A stretch of DNA of 64,000 bases from Cymbomonas tetramitiformis (taxonomy: Eukaryota; Chlorophyta; Pyramimonadophyceae; Pyramimonadales; Pyramimonadaceae), in the NCBI GenBank assembly GCA_001247695.2, contig LGRX02029273.1, forward strand, positions 1-64,000, read 5' to 3'. Shown piece after piece: positions 42,753 through 52,685 of this stretch. The notes below the pieces were generated by a model that ran no database searches, had not been told where the DNA came from, and saw only the letters and a program-made list of their open reading frames with translations. The position numbers were made by a program, and so were the translations under genes. Numbering within the stretch: position 1 is the stretch's first letter; each line of letters opens with the position of its first letter.

Positions 42753-43931
42753 AACGCGATATATAAGAAACTGGCCCGAAAACGCCACCCGCTAGTTTCT
42801 TATTGGGTGGGTCCGAAATTCCCCAAGTCAGCGGGCGATTTTCTTAAATTTGGGTCGTTGGATTTATCGAGTTCAGCGTGTCAATTTCTTAAATAGGGAT
42901 AGTGTCTGGCAATGGATTTTGCTCGATACGCCTGCAACGCCCAGTTTCTTATGTGGAGGTAGATGCGCAGCTCACGCTCTAGCGGCAAAGTTTCTTAATT
43001 TGCCAAAGTTCACATCTCTTCTACCGTCTCTAGCGTGCGATTTCTTAATTCAGCGGGGAAAAGCATGGACGCAGGAGTAAAAAACACACTGAAGTCCCTA
43101 AAACGTTTAGTAGGGGCATTAACGATCGTGGGTAGGGGCAAACAATAATGGCAACATTGTACTTCGATCACTATCGATAACACACACTAGCATGTTAGCT
43201 TATGCATTATTGAATATGATTTTTTTTCCAGCGGCCAGTTTCTTAAATAGGCTAATTATCTCAAAGGGGGAGTTCTCGTTTTCTAGCGGTTTACTTTCTT
43301 AATCCATAGCTTTTTGGATGGCGAGCGGAGCATCATGCTAGCGGCTAGTTTCTTACCCGTAATTTTAACGAGGAAATTACCTCTGTACTGTACTGTCGTT
43401 TGGTCTGTACTGTCTCGTCTTTGTACTGCGTCCGTGACAGCATGTCAATTTCCGCGTCTCTGGTTGGAGGTCCACCGTTTTTCGTCGACGGCAGTACAAT
43501 GCAGACAAAAAGGACGACAGTATAGAGGCGGAGGCGTGGATGTCGCCAAAATGAAATTAAGTATGGTGCGGAACGGCCGGTACATGCTACAGTACACACG
43601 ACAGTATACGGAGTACAGCCGACAGTACAGACTACAGTACCGACGACAGTATACGACAGTACAGACGACAGTACAAAACGTGGTGGAAAATACTGCATGC
43701 CCCTCTCTCGATAATATTTCGCTTAAACCTTCGGGCTGTACTGTACTGTCGCACGGCTGCCACGTCGGCACATATTTCCCCAAAATCGACAGTACAGTAC
43801 AGAAAACCGACAGTACAGTACAGAGGTAATTTCCTCGCTAATATACCGGGTTAGAGTTTCTTAGAGAAATACGAAAAAAACTAGGGGCTAGTTTCTTATA
43901 GACCCAATTTCTTATATACCGCGTTTTACCG
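42747..43931. mobile_element. pogo/Tc1-mariner-like non-autonomous element
   Basis: The ends are 24-bp inverted repeats with two mismatches: CAGTAAAACGCGATATATAA at the left and TATACCGCGTTTTACCG at the right, flanked by TA on both sides (42745-42746, 43932-43933). CAGT-AAAAC ends with a TA duplication are typical of pogo/Tigger-type elements. No transposase is coded. The interior carries twelve TTTCTTA motifs and a nested inverted-repeat element. Confidence 0.75.
43369..43837. mobile_element. Nested MITE with 30-bp perfect inverted repeats
   Basis: CGAGGAAATTACCTCTGTAC plus TGTACTGTCG at 43369-43398 is repeated as an exact reverse complement at 43808-43837. The interior has many GACAGTAC/GTACTGTC copies, in tandem at 43595-43675. 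It splits the 42747-43931 element and so inserted later. The target duplication is unclear. Confidence 0.8.
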
Positions 43932-44059
43932 TACACCGTAAGTTGACAAATGCCATATACCATATAGTTTATACCCTCAAGGGACGTCTTTAGACTAACA
44001 TATATCGGCCACAAACTCACCGATGATGATTTCGATGGTTTGAGGCATGAAAATGCCCA

Positions 44060-44165
44060 ATGGGTATTAGGTACATCGGATGTACCTAAGGCCGGGTAGT
44101 GGACAAACAGGTTCGCGGTGTCACTTTCAGCACACCACCTGGTGTGGTGACCCGAGCGAGCTAGG
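44060..44165 (-). repeat. LTR-end-like sequence, minus orientation
   Basis: On the minus strand a CACCACACCAGGTGGTG palindrome is followed by TGTGCTGAAAGTGACACC, like the junction upstream of the LTR at 48730. TGTCCACTACCCGG here has an oppositely oriented counterpart at about 41780, so the two may bound an older element. Confidence 0.4.
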
Positions 44166-44694
44166 TGGTCCCGAAACAAATTAACAATAGCCCTACTCAG
44201 CTTCAGGCGAAACGATGAGCTAAGGGAAGCCTGTCCTTATAAGGCATTACTGACAGGGCAATCCCGAGGTGAGTGATAGCAGGTTAAATAATAGCCGATG
44301 CCGTTGCAGCATGTACGGGGAGATGGCGGCGATGTGTAACGTTGCGTCACTGTATCGGCCGGTTGGATGGGCAGCAACGTTGCGTCACTGAATACCGCGT
44401 TGCGCGGGATCAGAATGATAGCGAAAAGGAACGTGAGCAGTCACCAGCTAGTGGTAACCAAGGTTGGCAATTCAGAGTTCAGATCGGAATTCAGATCGTA
44501 ACGTAATTCAGACAAATTCAGACAAACTCAGATGAAAATACGGTTTAAGCCTATTGGAGCCATAATAGCAACCATACGAGGCGCGCGGCACGAGCCTAGC
44601 ACGTAGGGACCTACGACAAGTCCCGAGGAACCTTCCATAGGCCTTGAGGGAGCAAAGGGACCCGTGGTGAAATGGCTTGAGCTGAAATGTATGA

Positions 44695-44995
44695 GCCGTG
44701 GGTTTAAGGTTTAGGGTTTAATGCATAGTGGTTAGGGTTTACTAGCCTTACACCCTAAACCCTAAAACCACAGCTTATACATTTCAGGAGCAGTTGGTTT
44801 AGGGTTTAGGGTTTAATCCCACTAAACCCTAAATCATTAAACCCCGAATCCTAAACCCACAGCTCCTACATTTCAGCTCATGCCATTATACCACGGGTAA
44901 ACCCTTAAACCCTAAACCTAAAACCCTAAATACGGCATTAGGTGTGCTTGTCAATGGAAAACCCAATTCGAAACCCTAATTCGCGAAACCCTAAA
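44695..44995. repeat. Interstitial telomere-like repeats in both orientations
   Basis: TTTAGGG and CCCTAAA units occur as short blocks that switch strand several times. They are separated by inverted copies of a GAGCTGAAATGTATGAGC-like segment (44676-44697 and about 44868-44882) and by CAGCTTATACATTTCAG at 44771. TTTAGGG is the plant and common green-algal telomere type. Confidence 0.85.
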
Positions 44996-45029
44996 TCATG
45001 GGCGGGGGGAGCGGTTGCCCAAAAATTGG

Positions 45030-45575
45030 AGCAGTGTTGCAGTATCGCAGAGCCTCCGAGATCTCCGGAGCGATCTCCAAAATTTGATCATTGGAAGCAT
45101 CACAAGTCCCGAAATAGCATCCTATGGGTCATGATGTCATCCTAGCATGTTGGGGTACCCTTGGGTGCACTCAATTCGTCGTATCGAGGCGGGATTAGCC
45201 TCGTAGATGAATACCGCTCCGCTGGAGAGCCTCAAAGACGTCCGGAGGAGCAGAGGCGGTCTCCAAAGTGTCACCAGAGGCCGTGGCAAGTCCCCGACGA
45301 CCGATCACATATGGACACATCCTAGCATGTTGGGGCATCCTCGGGTGCCGCACAATTCGTCGTGTCGAGGCGGGAGTAGCCTATTAGATGAATACCAGGT
45401 CACCTGCAGAGCCTCTGAGGCCTCCATATGTCTACAAATGGTGATCAGAGGCCGCGACAAGTCCGGTTGAATCATCTAGGGGCCAAGTTGCCATCCTAGT
45501 ATGTTTGGATATCCTCGGGTGCTCTCAATTCGTCGTATCGAGGCGGAAATGGCCTCTTAATTGAATTTGCCACTA
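45030..45575. repeat. Tandem repeat, three units of about 174-180 bp
   Basis: CATCCTAGCATGTTGGGG or near-copies occur at 45138, 45318 and 45492, each followed by CAATTCGTCGTATCGAGGCGG-like sequence. The units are diverged but colinear. Confidence 0.85.
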
Positions 45576-45607
45576 ATATTCATATATATTCAGACACATT
45601 CAGATAT

Positions 45608-45793
45608 TGCTGGAACAGTCACATCGCTTGCTTTGTGACTCTTCCTATAGTAGTGTGTATGACTGTCACCCGAACCCGAACCCTAACTGTTTATGCCCGT
45701 TATATCGGGTTAACTTATCAACTTTAATACATTCTGAGAAAACATAGCACTGAGTGAATATATCCCGAGTCCTAGGGGTACGTATATCCAACA
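45608..45793 (+). repeat. 5' LTR
   Basis: 186 bp, TG...CA, near-identical to 48730-48911. Confidence 0.9.
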
Positions 45794-46180
45794 GGTTTGG
45801 CCCCACTCACTCTTTATTCAGACACTGCGGATTTTAGCCATGTCTGGCTAAACAGCGACGCTTGAGATGGAGTAAGGGGCTCCACTAGAGGCGCGGCGGA
45901 GCGGTATGGCCTAGCTGATGCCTGGTTGATTGGATTTACGGGAAGCTTGTGCACGAGGCGGATTTTTTTCTCGCTTCGCGTTGGTTGACGTTGGAAATTT
46001 TGGTCGGATCCGACACCACTTTCCTTGGCCGCGTCACTCTGCATCCGCATGCACGTGGGGAGATTTTTACGCCACGGCTTTCCCTTATTTTCCTCGACAA
46101 CCACATTACGACTTTAGGCCGCCGCTCCTTCCGCACCTCGTCCCATTTTCCCTCACTTCGTCTCTACAGTCTCTTTTACC

Positions 46181-48511
46181 ATGGTTGCGACTAGAATGAC
46201 CTCAAGTATGGCGTCTCGCCGACGCTCTTTAGCTACGATTTTCGACTCCGCTGCTGCCCGTAATTCCGTCACGCCGGCTACGCCGGCAACTACTGGTATT
46301 CCGGCTGCGAACTCCGCTCAAGCTGTTTTCTTGGCGGGTGTTCGCACTCTCACCCGTGAGCGCTTCGACGAGAGCGTGGCGAAGCACGTGATCCGAAAAT
46401 GTTTCCGTGAGAAGCATGATCGATTCACGGTAACGGAGTCCAACGCGCAGGTGCTTCTCTCCAAGCTAGTGCCTGCTCTCCAGGAGGCTTTCGAGGCGCA
46501 GGATGCTTTGTTTGCGCCAATGTTCGACTTGGAGGACTCCGCGTTGGCCGTACGTCCCGAGGCCAACAAACTTCTTTTTTCAACGCTCGAGCTCATCGTA
46601 TGTCCCGCCTCTCCAGCGGGTGACTGGCTCGAGGCCTCTGCGACGTTGCACCCGCTGGACGGCAAGCGAGTCCTTCTGGAGCTCGCACGGCGTCTGCTGG
46701 ACTCCGGTGCACCCTTCCAGGGGACATCGGACCTCCTTGGCGTCCGCTTGAAGGCCCACACCGACCCGTCCGAGTCCATCACGGACTTCAACGCGGCCTT
46801 GCGGTCCGCCAAGAGGCGCAACACCCTCGACGATGACGAGGTGAAGGAGTTGTTCCTCGCGGCGCTGGATCCTGGATTCTACGCGCCGGTGGTGTCGAGG
46901 CTCTTCACGCACCAGCAGCGGGCGGCCGTGGACCTCCTCACCATTCAGCAATGGGTCCTCGAGTGCTACGCCCGACACGTCGCAGCCGGTACGCACACTG
47001 CCTCGTTCACCCTGTCCGCGGCAGCCGTGGCCACTGACGGCGACACCTCGCAGCTGTCCGACCTCACGGCCATCATCCTCGACGTGAAGCGGCAGCTGAA
47101 GGTCCTCACGGACAAGGTCAACGGACGGGGTTTTACCCCGCGGGCGGACAAGAACAAGATCGGCAACGGGGGGGGCGGCTCCGGTGTTCGTTTTGCAGCA
47201 GGTGACCTCCCGACGGGAGGAAACTGGCCGCAGTCGCAGGTGAGGAAGCGCGTTGCCTTTCACAAAGGCAGCGGCGACTTCATTCCCTTCTGCCATAATT
47301 CGACGTGCAAGAAAGACGAGGCCCGCCACTGGCACCGCGACTGCCCGAACGGCGGCAAGCACGGCGCTGGGGGAAGCTTCCACAGCTTCTCCCTCGGTGA
47401 TATCGAGAACGACTTGCTGGCGGAGCAGTTTCAGACGGCCATGGACGAGCACGACGGCGCGCGGTTCGATGCGCTTTGCCTTCTGGCAGGGGGCAAGCCG
47501 GAGATGCTCGACGGCGTTTCGGCGTGTTCCTTCGGGATCGAGCCGGAGCGGGAGCACGGTGCGTTGCAGGACTTCCTACCCTACTGCCAGACTGCCACCC
47601 ACATGGGCGGCTTCACGGTCGGTGGTGTCGAGAGCGGGATCTCGGCTGCCGCTTGCACGCATGTCCGGGAGGACCCACCGCCGGCTCCACCGCCGGCGGC
47701 AATCACGCATGTTTACCCGGACGAGTCGGAGGCGTCCGACGTCGGTGACATGATGCCGGTAGACCCCATGCACGCGCACGAGCCTGACCTCTGCTTTGCG
47801 GACAAGATCGCACGGATGGGGGGACTCTCAATCACGGCTGAGGGCAAGGACTTCGCGATGCGGTACATGCACGCCGAGTCGGAGACCGACTCTTGCGGCG
47901 GCGACGTGGACGACTCCGCAGCTGGGTGTGACTCTATTGACGGTGAGGATGCGGTCCCGCGCCCTACAGCATCTCGTCCGGGATGCGGTGCACCGCCTTG
48001 GGGGTTTGCCCGCTCTTCGGCGATTGCGGTAATGCTTTGTGCGTTCTTTTGTGTATGCGCCACCGCGGCGCCACTCACAGCTGCCGCCCCTGGCGAGGCA
48101 TGTGCACCGGACCACACCGGCCTGGAGGTCGGTGGTGCTGCTGAGACAACCAACAACGAGCCTGCGTTCACTTTTGCGGCGCCGGCTGCTATTCCGCCGC
48201 ATCGGCAGACACGGTATCGGGAGCTGCGACAGGGGTTCCACACTCTCCGCAATGTCCCGCGGCCGCCATGGCTGTATAATCCAGACCCTGATTATGTTCC
48301 ACAGTCACCACCTTACCCGCCACCACCGTACTCGTCCGATGACGAGGAGCAGAGCTCTGGAGACCATGCGGCTGTGCACGACGATCGACAAGATTCAGAT
48401 TCCTTTTCTGGCTCCAGGAAGGATTCAAGCACGGCATCGGAAACTTCAATTCACGGCACCATGGCTGTGCTGCGGACTGGCACAGCAGTGCCACCGCCAA
48501 CTAGTGGCTAG
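46181..48511 (+). CDS. Gag-like protein with zinc knuckle, membrane segment and PPPY motif
   Basis: A 776-residue ORF starting at the ATG at 46181 (MVATRMTSSMASRRRSLATI); the next ATG in frame is close by. Residues about 40-270 form a mostly helical region (VLLELARRLLDSG, FNAALRSAKRRNTLDDDEVK) that resembles Gag capsid of copia/gypsy elements. A zinc-knuckle-like CHNSTCKKDEARHWHRDC lies near residue 370. A hydrophobic stretch, AIAVMLCAFFCVCATAAPL, near residues 611-630 could span a membrane. The C-terminal tail is proline- and acid-rich and contains PPYPPPPYSSDDEEQ near residue 715, a PPxY motif like retroviral late-domain motifs. There is no protease or RT. It is GC-rich, unlike its surroundings, and lies between the two LTRs, so it most likely packages element RNA. 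The homology assignment is by pattern only. Confidence 0.7.
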   Translation: MVATRMTSSMASRRRSLATIFDSAAARNSVTPATPATTGIPAANSAQAVFLAGVRTLTRERFDESVAKHVIRKCFREKHDRFTVTESNAQVLLSKLVPALQEAFEAQDALFAPMFDLEDSALAVRPEANKLLFSTLELIVCPASPAGDWLEASATLHPLDGKRVLLELARRLLDSGAPFQGTSDLLGVRLKAHTDPSESITDFNAALRSAKRRNTLDDDEVKELFLAALDPGFYAPVVSRLFTHQQRAAVDLLTIQQWVLECYARHVAAGTHTASFTLSAAAVATDGDTSQLSDLTAIILDVKRQLKVLTDKVNGRGFTPRADKNKIGNGGGGSGVRFAAGDLPTGGNWPQSQVRKRVAFHKGSGDFIPFCHNSTCKKDEARHWHRDCPNGGKHGAGGSFHSFSLGDIENDLLAEQFQTAMDEHDGARFDALCLLAGGKPEMLDGVSACSFGIEPEREHGALQDFLPYCQTATHMGGFTVGGVESGISAAACTHVREDPPPAPPPAAITHVYPDESEASDVGDMMPVDPMHAHEPDLCFADKIARMGGLSITAEGKDFAMRYMHAESETDSCGGDVDDSAAGCDSIDGEDAVPRPTASRPGCGAPPWGFARSSAIAVMLCAFFCVCATAAPLTAAAPGEACAPDHTGLEVGGAAETTNNEPAFTFAAPAAIPPHRQTRYRELRQGFHTLRNVPRPPWLYNPDPDYVPQSPPYPPPPYSSDDEEQSSGDHAAVHDDRQDSDSFSGSRKDSSTASETSIHGTMAVLRTGTAVPPPTSG

Positions 48512-48729
48512 GGAGTTAATCATGCCGCTCCTGCACAGTGAGATTGACCGTAGCTGTATGATTGTGCAGAGGGGTCCGATCACGGACCGATTTCAGATTT
48601 ACAACTCTTGACTGGGAACAGCCCTGCCAGAAAGGACAGGCCTTCCCTTAGAACTCAGTTTCCACCGCTCTAGATGGTGTTTGTTCACAGGTTTCACCTT
48701 CGGCTAGCCAGTCACCACACTAGGTGGTG

Positions 48730-48911
48730 TGCTGGAACAGTCACATCGTTTGCTTTGTGACTCTTCCTATAGTAGTGTGTATGACTGTCACCCGAACCCG
48801 AACCCTAACTGTTTATGCCCGTTATATCGGGTTAACTTATCAACTTTAATACATTCTGAGAAAACCTATCACTGAGTGAATATATCCCGAGTCCTAGGGG
48901 TATATCCAACA
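48730..48911 (+). repeat. 3' LTR
   Basis: 182 bp, TG...CA, near-identical to 45608-45793, followed by the GATAT duplication. Confidence 0.9.
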
Positions 48912-49369
48912 GATATTACGTTCAGTTCAGACGATTCAGATCGGAATTCAAATCGGAATTCAAATCGGAATTCAGACGACTTGCCAACCTTGATAGCAAC
49001 ATTCACTGTGCAATTTTGATAGCTCCCCAAACAGTTAAATCTAACCCATCTTGGGGCGCCTCTGCACATCTAATCTGTGAAACAACATAATTATGCAGGC
49101 ACGAGCTCCCCAAACTCAGCCACTACGGTGGTGCACACCGGCGAAGGTCACTGGTGCTCGCGGATGCGGAATCATTCGTCAGAGACGGAGAAGTTGATGT
49201 TGACATGTTGACCGAGGGTCCCGCCTCGTCTCCCGGGAGACGGAGTAAGGCGAGGAGAGGGAGCGGGTACGTGGTCGGGGTCCTGATCTTTAATCGGAAC
49301 CCCTGTCGAATATATTGGTACCTTCGTGCTCGCTTAACTAGTCAGGGTGGTGTGTGCGTCACTGTCACA

Positions 49370-49605
49370 CGTGTGCACCTCACTCAGCTGAGGTGGTGTG
49401 CTAGAATTGTCACTGACACTGATCGTATATTCGTATGACAGTCTAGCATGGCAATTCTGGTGTGCCAACCTCGGTGGTGCACCTGTGTCAGCTCCCTAGA
49501 GATAACATATATACTTCTTCTAATGTTATCTCGTGACTTTTCCGGTTCACCCTGTTCGCAAGTCTCTCTCACACGAGACTGCGTTTCTAACATTCCACAC
49601 GCACC
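49370..49605 (+). repeat. LTR-like repeat with upstream palindrome
   Basis: CACCTCA-CTCAGC-TGAGGTG (49376-49395) is followed directly by GTGTGCTAGAATTGTCAC, the start of a sequence related to 41350-41575. It looks like a polypurine-tract/LTR junction of the same element group as 45608-48911. No coding part is attached. Confidence 0.5.
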
Positions 49606-50353
49606 AGCCTACCGCCCGGACCGACTCACAACGCTCACGACGCCGACCAGGCGACCGCACAACCTCCACGCAGGCTCCACACCTAGCCGGAGGTGGCGGT
49701 TTGGGGAGAGCGCGTCTATGCAATGTCCCCCCTCCCCCCCCCGGTATGGTTTTATCTTTTAGGCCGATGACAAGCACCCCATGTCCCGGCTTGTTTTAAC
49801 ACTCGAAACGACATCTAGCCAAAATCAATATGTATATCAGCCGTATTGTACATGTCTTCACGTTTATGAGCACCAAATGCATCGTTCGGTAACTTGTCGA
49901 GGCACACATGGTATCTCCATTGAATAGACACGTCCCCGGGCCCATCTCAACGCCCCCTACGCGTTTTGGCTCAAAATTGCACCCATGGCATCGGCTCAAA
50001 TAAAGGGAAGCGATTTCTCTGGAACTGTAAATTATATTGCATTTAATTCGATTGAACGGTAATACGTTATGGGCACGCAATAAACGCAATATTGCGTAAC
50101 ATTAATGTTATACATTTCAAGTATTCACAAGGCCAACCCCGGTACTTGAACGATTCTGCATCCCCACCAGGCATCAGATCCGTGACCTGCTGATGTTTTT
50201 GACCGACATGGTGGCCGACACGTCTCATTAGTGCCGAGCCGCCTCCTGCTTCCATAGTTATTGGAATGCTTCCTGCTTTGCAGACAGTTATGTATGAGGG
50301 GAACAGACTCCAGTAGATCGTTCCGAAGGCCTTGCCTTACTCATCGACGTAAA

Positions 50354-50617
50354 TCAAGGTATGGTTTACTGGAGGTCAACATTAGCATAAAAAATTGCAG
50401 ATCTAGATCTCGAGATATACGTGTTTTTAGTTGGTGCTTAAGTATGGTTAAGTATGGGAGATTGCGGAACGGTATCGACCATAGCTTCGTCATGCCTTAA
50501 CCACTTGACTCCCCGAAGTGCATAATATGTTTAGATAGGTTCAGCCAACCTATTTATCAAATAAAAATATTTGAAAATTTTTATGCTAATGTTGACCTCC
50601 AGTAAACCATACCTTGA
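50354..50617. mobile_element. MITE with about 41-bp inverted repeats
   Basis: TCAAGGTATGGTTTACTGGA continuing to AGCATAAAAA at 50354-50394 is repeated as reverse complement at about 50577-50617. The 264-bp element has no coding content. A target duplication is not evident. Confidence 0.85.
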
Positions 50618-51697
50618 AATGTATTATAATAACTTGAACACAATATGCCCGTTCAGGCCGGCGCACATGCCATGTTAGCAGTCGCCGTTTTAGCCGGCTA
50701 TATATAGCCGGTATGTGCCGATAAACACCCATCCTTGCCGGTTATGGTGCGGTAAGTGTTGGCGAAGTGTATTCAGATTAATGTGCAAGAAGTATCAACC
50801 CGACACGACAAGTAAAATAAAAGTTATGCCAATTTTAGTGAAATTCGGTATTTGCATTCTGAATATCAGCGAATCAGTATGAGTAGTCGTTGAAGTATTA
50901 AGGATTGCGAGCGGCATTCAGCCCCAGCCCCAACGCAAAATAATATTTATGCCCCTGTTTTTTTAAATCTTAGTCACGTTTGCTTGTATAGACCCCCATT
51001 CCCCCGTACATGGGGGTGGTGTTGCCGGGTCAAATCGTATAGGCAGCCCTGACCGGGAGTCCCGGTGCAGGCCCCTATGACAAATAACTAGGTAGCCAAC
51101 ACTGGACTGATGACCGACCCGCAAGTTCGTGCTGTGACACACCGAGTGTCACATGTAGCTAGACTCGAGACCGTCCCGACTCCGAAACCGTTCCGGGTAT
51201 ATCTAGCTTAGGGTTTATTATCTTAATAAGAGAGTTTATCTATATTGGTTCACTGACTGTCTGATATCTTGAACCGGGATACTGTATTCCAGTAGGTCGT
51301 GAACCCATTCCACGCTATTTTTCCTCAGCCAATTTGGCCATGATTGGCTAAAGCAGCCGCTTGGGGAGGTGGTACGCGACGGCGCGTTTGGGTACGCACG
51401 GGAATTTTGAGATGAGCGGTTTGCGGTGAGCGTCTTTGAGCCGCAGCTATGGGGACTCGACTTGGGCCGGGCTTCGTTGGCGCAATGTTCATTATTTACG
51501 GTATTACGCTTGCCCTGATCCCGCTTGCTGCCGATTCTTTGGCTGGTGGCTGCAGCACCTTCGACCTCGACGACGTCTTCCAGTGCCCCTCGCTCGCATG
51601 GCTCTACCGCTCTTTCCGTAACTGTGGCGTCGCATTTTCCCCACGACATTACCCGAACGCGCCCCAGCGTACCATCTCCCATCAGGCTTTCATAGTT
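50618..51697. other. Stretch without recognised gene
   Basis: It contains a palindrome AGCCGGCTATATATAGCCGG at 50692-50711 and a CCCCCAT-x-ATGGGGG hairpin at about 50994-51016. The plus frame from 51449 to 51697 has no recognised content. Confidence 0.45.
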
Positions 51698-52021
51698 ATG
51701 GTAGTTCACACACGAGCAAAGCGGTCCCTCACGAGGGACTCAGACGTTGACGCCTCGCTGAGGCTGACTGACCATGTTCGCAACACGCCGACGGCGAGTT
51801 CGCCGACTGTTACGAACCCCGACCCTGCTTCCAACACCGACGCCGACGTTGCGACGAGGAGGTACAAACGGTCATTCGAAAAAATGACGGAGATTTTAGC
51901 AACGGAGCCGCGGGATCGGAAATTCAGGGTTTGGGCATCACTTCGTGACCGCAAAAATCATTTTTTCCGCTCGGGGTCTTTTCAGACCTATTGGTATGCG
52001 TCTAAGGAAGCATATCGGTAG
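51698..52021 (+). pseudogene. N-terminal fragment of a Gag-like protein
   Basis: From the ATG at 51698 (MVVHTRAKRSLTRDSD...) the frame gives 107 residues. It opens much like the N terminus of the 46181 Gag (basic, Ser/Thr-rich, then ATRRYKRSFEKM), and the sequence upstream contains GGCTAAA-x-AGC leader-like bases resembling 45838-45866. The capsid and knuckle regions are missing. I infer a truncated relative of the 45608 element; the similarity is short, so the assignment is tentative. Confidence 0.4.
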
Positions 52022-52119
52022 GTGTATGCTGTTCAGTTGTTGTAAAGTTGCAAGAACTGAAGCAAATCTTAGAATTGCGTGTGATTTGGTTCGCTCAACC
52101 CTCCGAACGCTCAATCGAG

Positions 52120-52159
52120 CATCCGCTATACCCCACCCGCTCGTGGGGTATATCGGATG
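52120..52159. repeat. 17-bp stem-loop
   Basis: CATCCGCTATACCCCAC, loop CCGCTC, then GTGGGGTATATCGGATG: 16 of 17 positions pair. It lies about 100 bp downstream of the Gag-like fragment. Confidence 0.75.
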
Positions 52160-52685
52160 AGTGCAATCGATGCGCAAGAGCCTCAGCATTCCAAAACCGT
52201 ACCTATTTTGTTAATACGGGCAGCGAGGCGAAAGTTATAGGGGCGAATCCCTGGGCGAATCCCTTTTTACGTGAAAACACATATCCCGCAACCGGGCGCA
52301 AGTAGCCCGCTTGAGTGGATTCTGAAAATGTAAAGAATGCGTTAGCTGATCCTCAGATTGTTGGTACCTACTTGGTACTAACAGTCTTGGTATCATCACT
52401 TGATGCATACACATGCTTAGTACCATGTTTTTCATGTAATATACACGGTCAAACAAGCAGTGAGACTCAGCCCGTAAGTTTTGCGAGAGAGGAATAAACG
52501 CTTACTCAGCGAAGAAAAACCAGAACGGCAAAATCGGGAAATCGAACGACTGAAATTCGCGATCTGCCATCGTGGACGATTTCTGAATCGTTCCCCGATT
52601 TATAGCTCCGTTGCTTCCAGGAGGGCCATTTTCCGTCATTTTTTCGAATGAGCGTTTGTACCTGCAGGAGTAGTCCAAGCTGGTG

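Larger units (their letters stand above)
45608..48911 (+). mobile_element. Complete small LTR retroelement (gag only)
   Basis: LTRs at 45608-45793 and 48730-48911 begin TGCTGGAACAG and end ATCCAACA. The 5-bp sequence GATAT flanks both outer ends (45603-45607 and 48912-48916), a clean target duplication. The LTRs differ at a handful of positions, including a 4-bp indel near the end, so insertion was fairly recent. Inside is one long Gag-like ORF and no pol, so it is non-autonomous. The last 20 bases before the 3' LTR form the palindrome-like CACCACACTAGGTGG that recurs in related elements. Confidence 0.9.
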
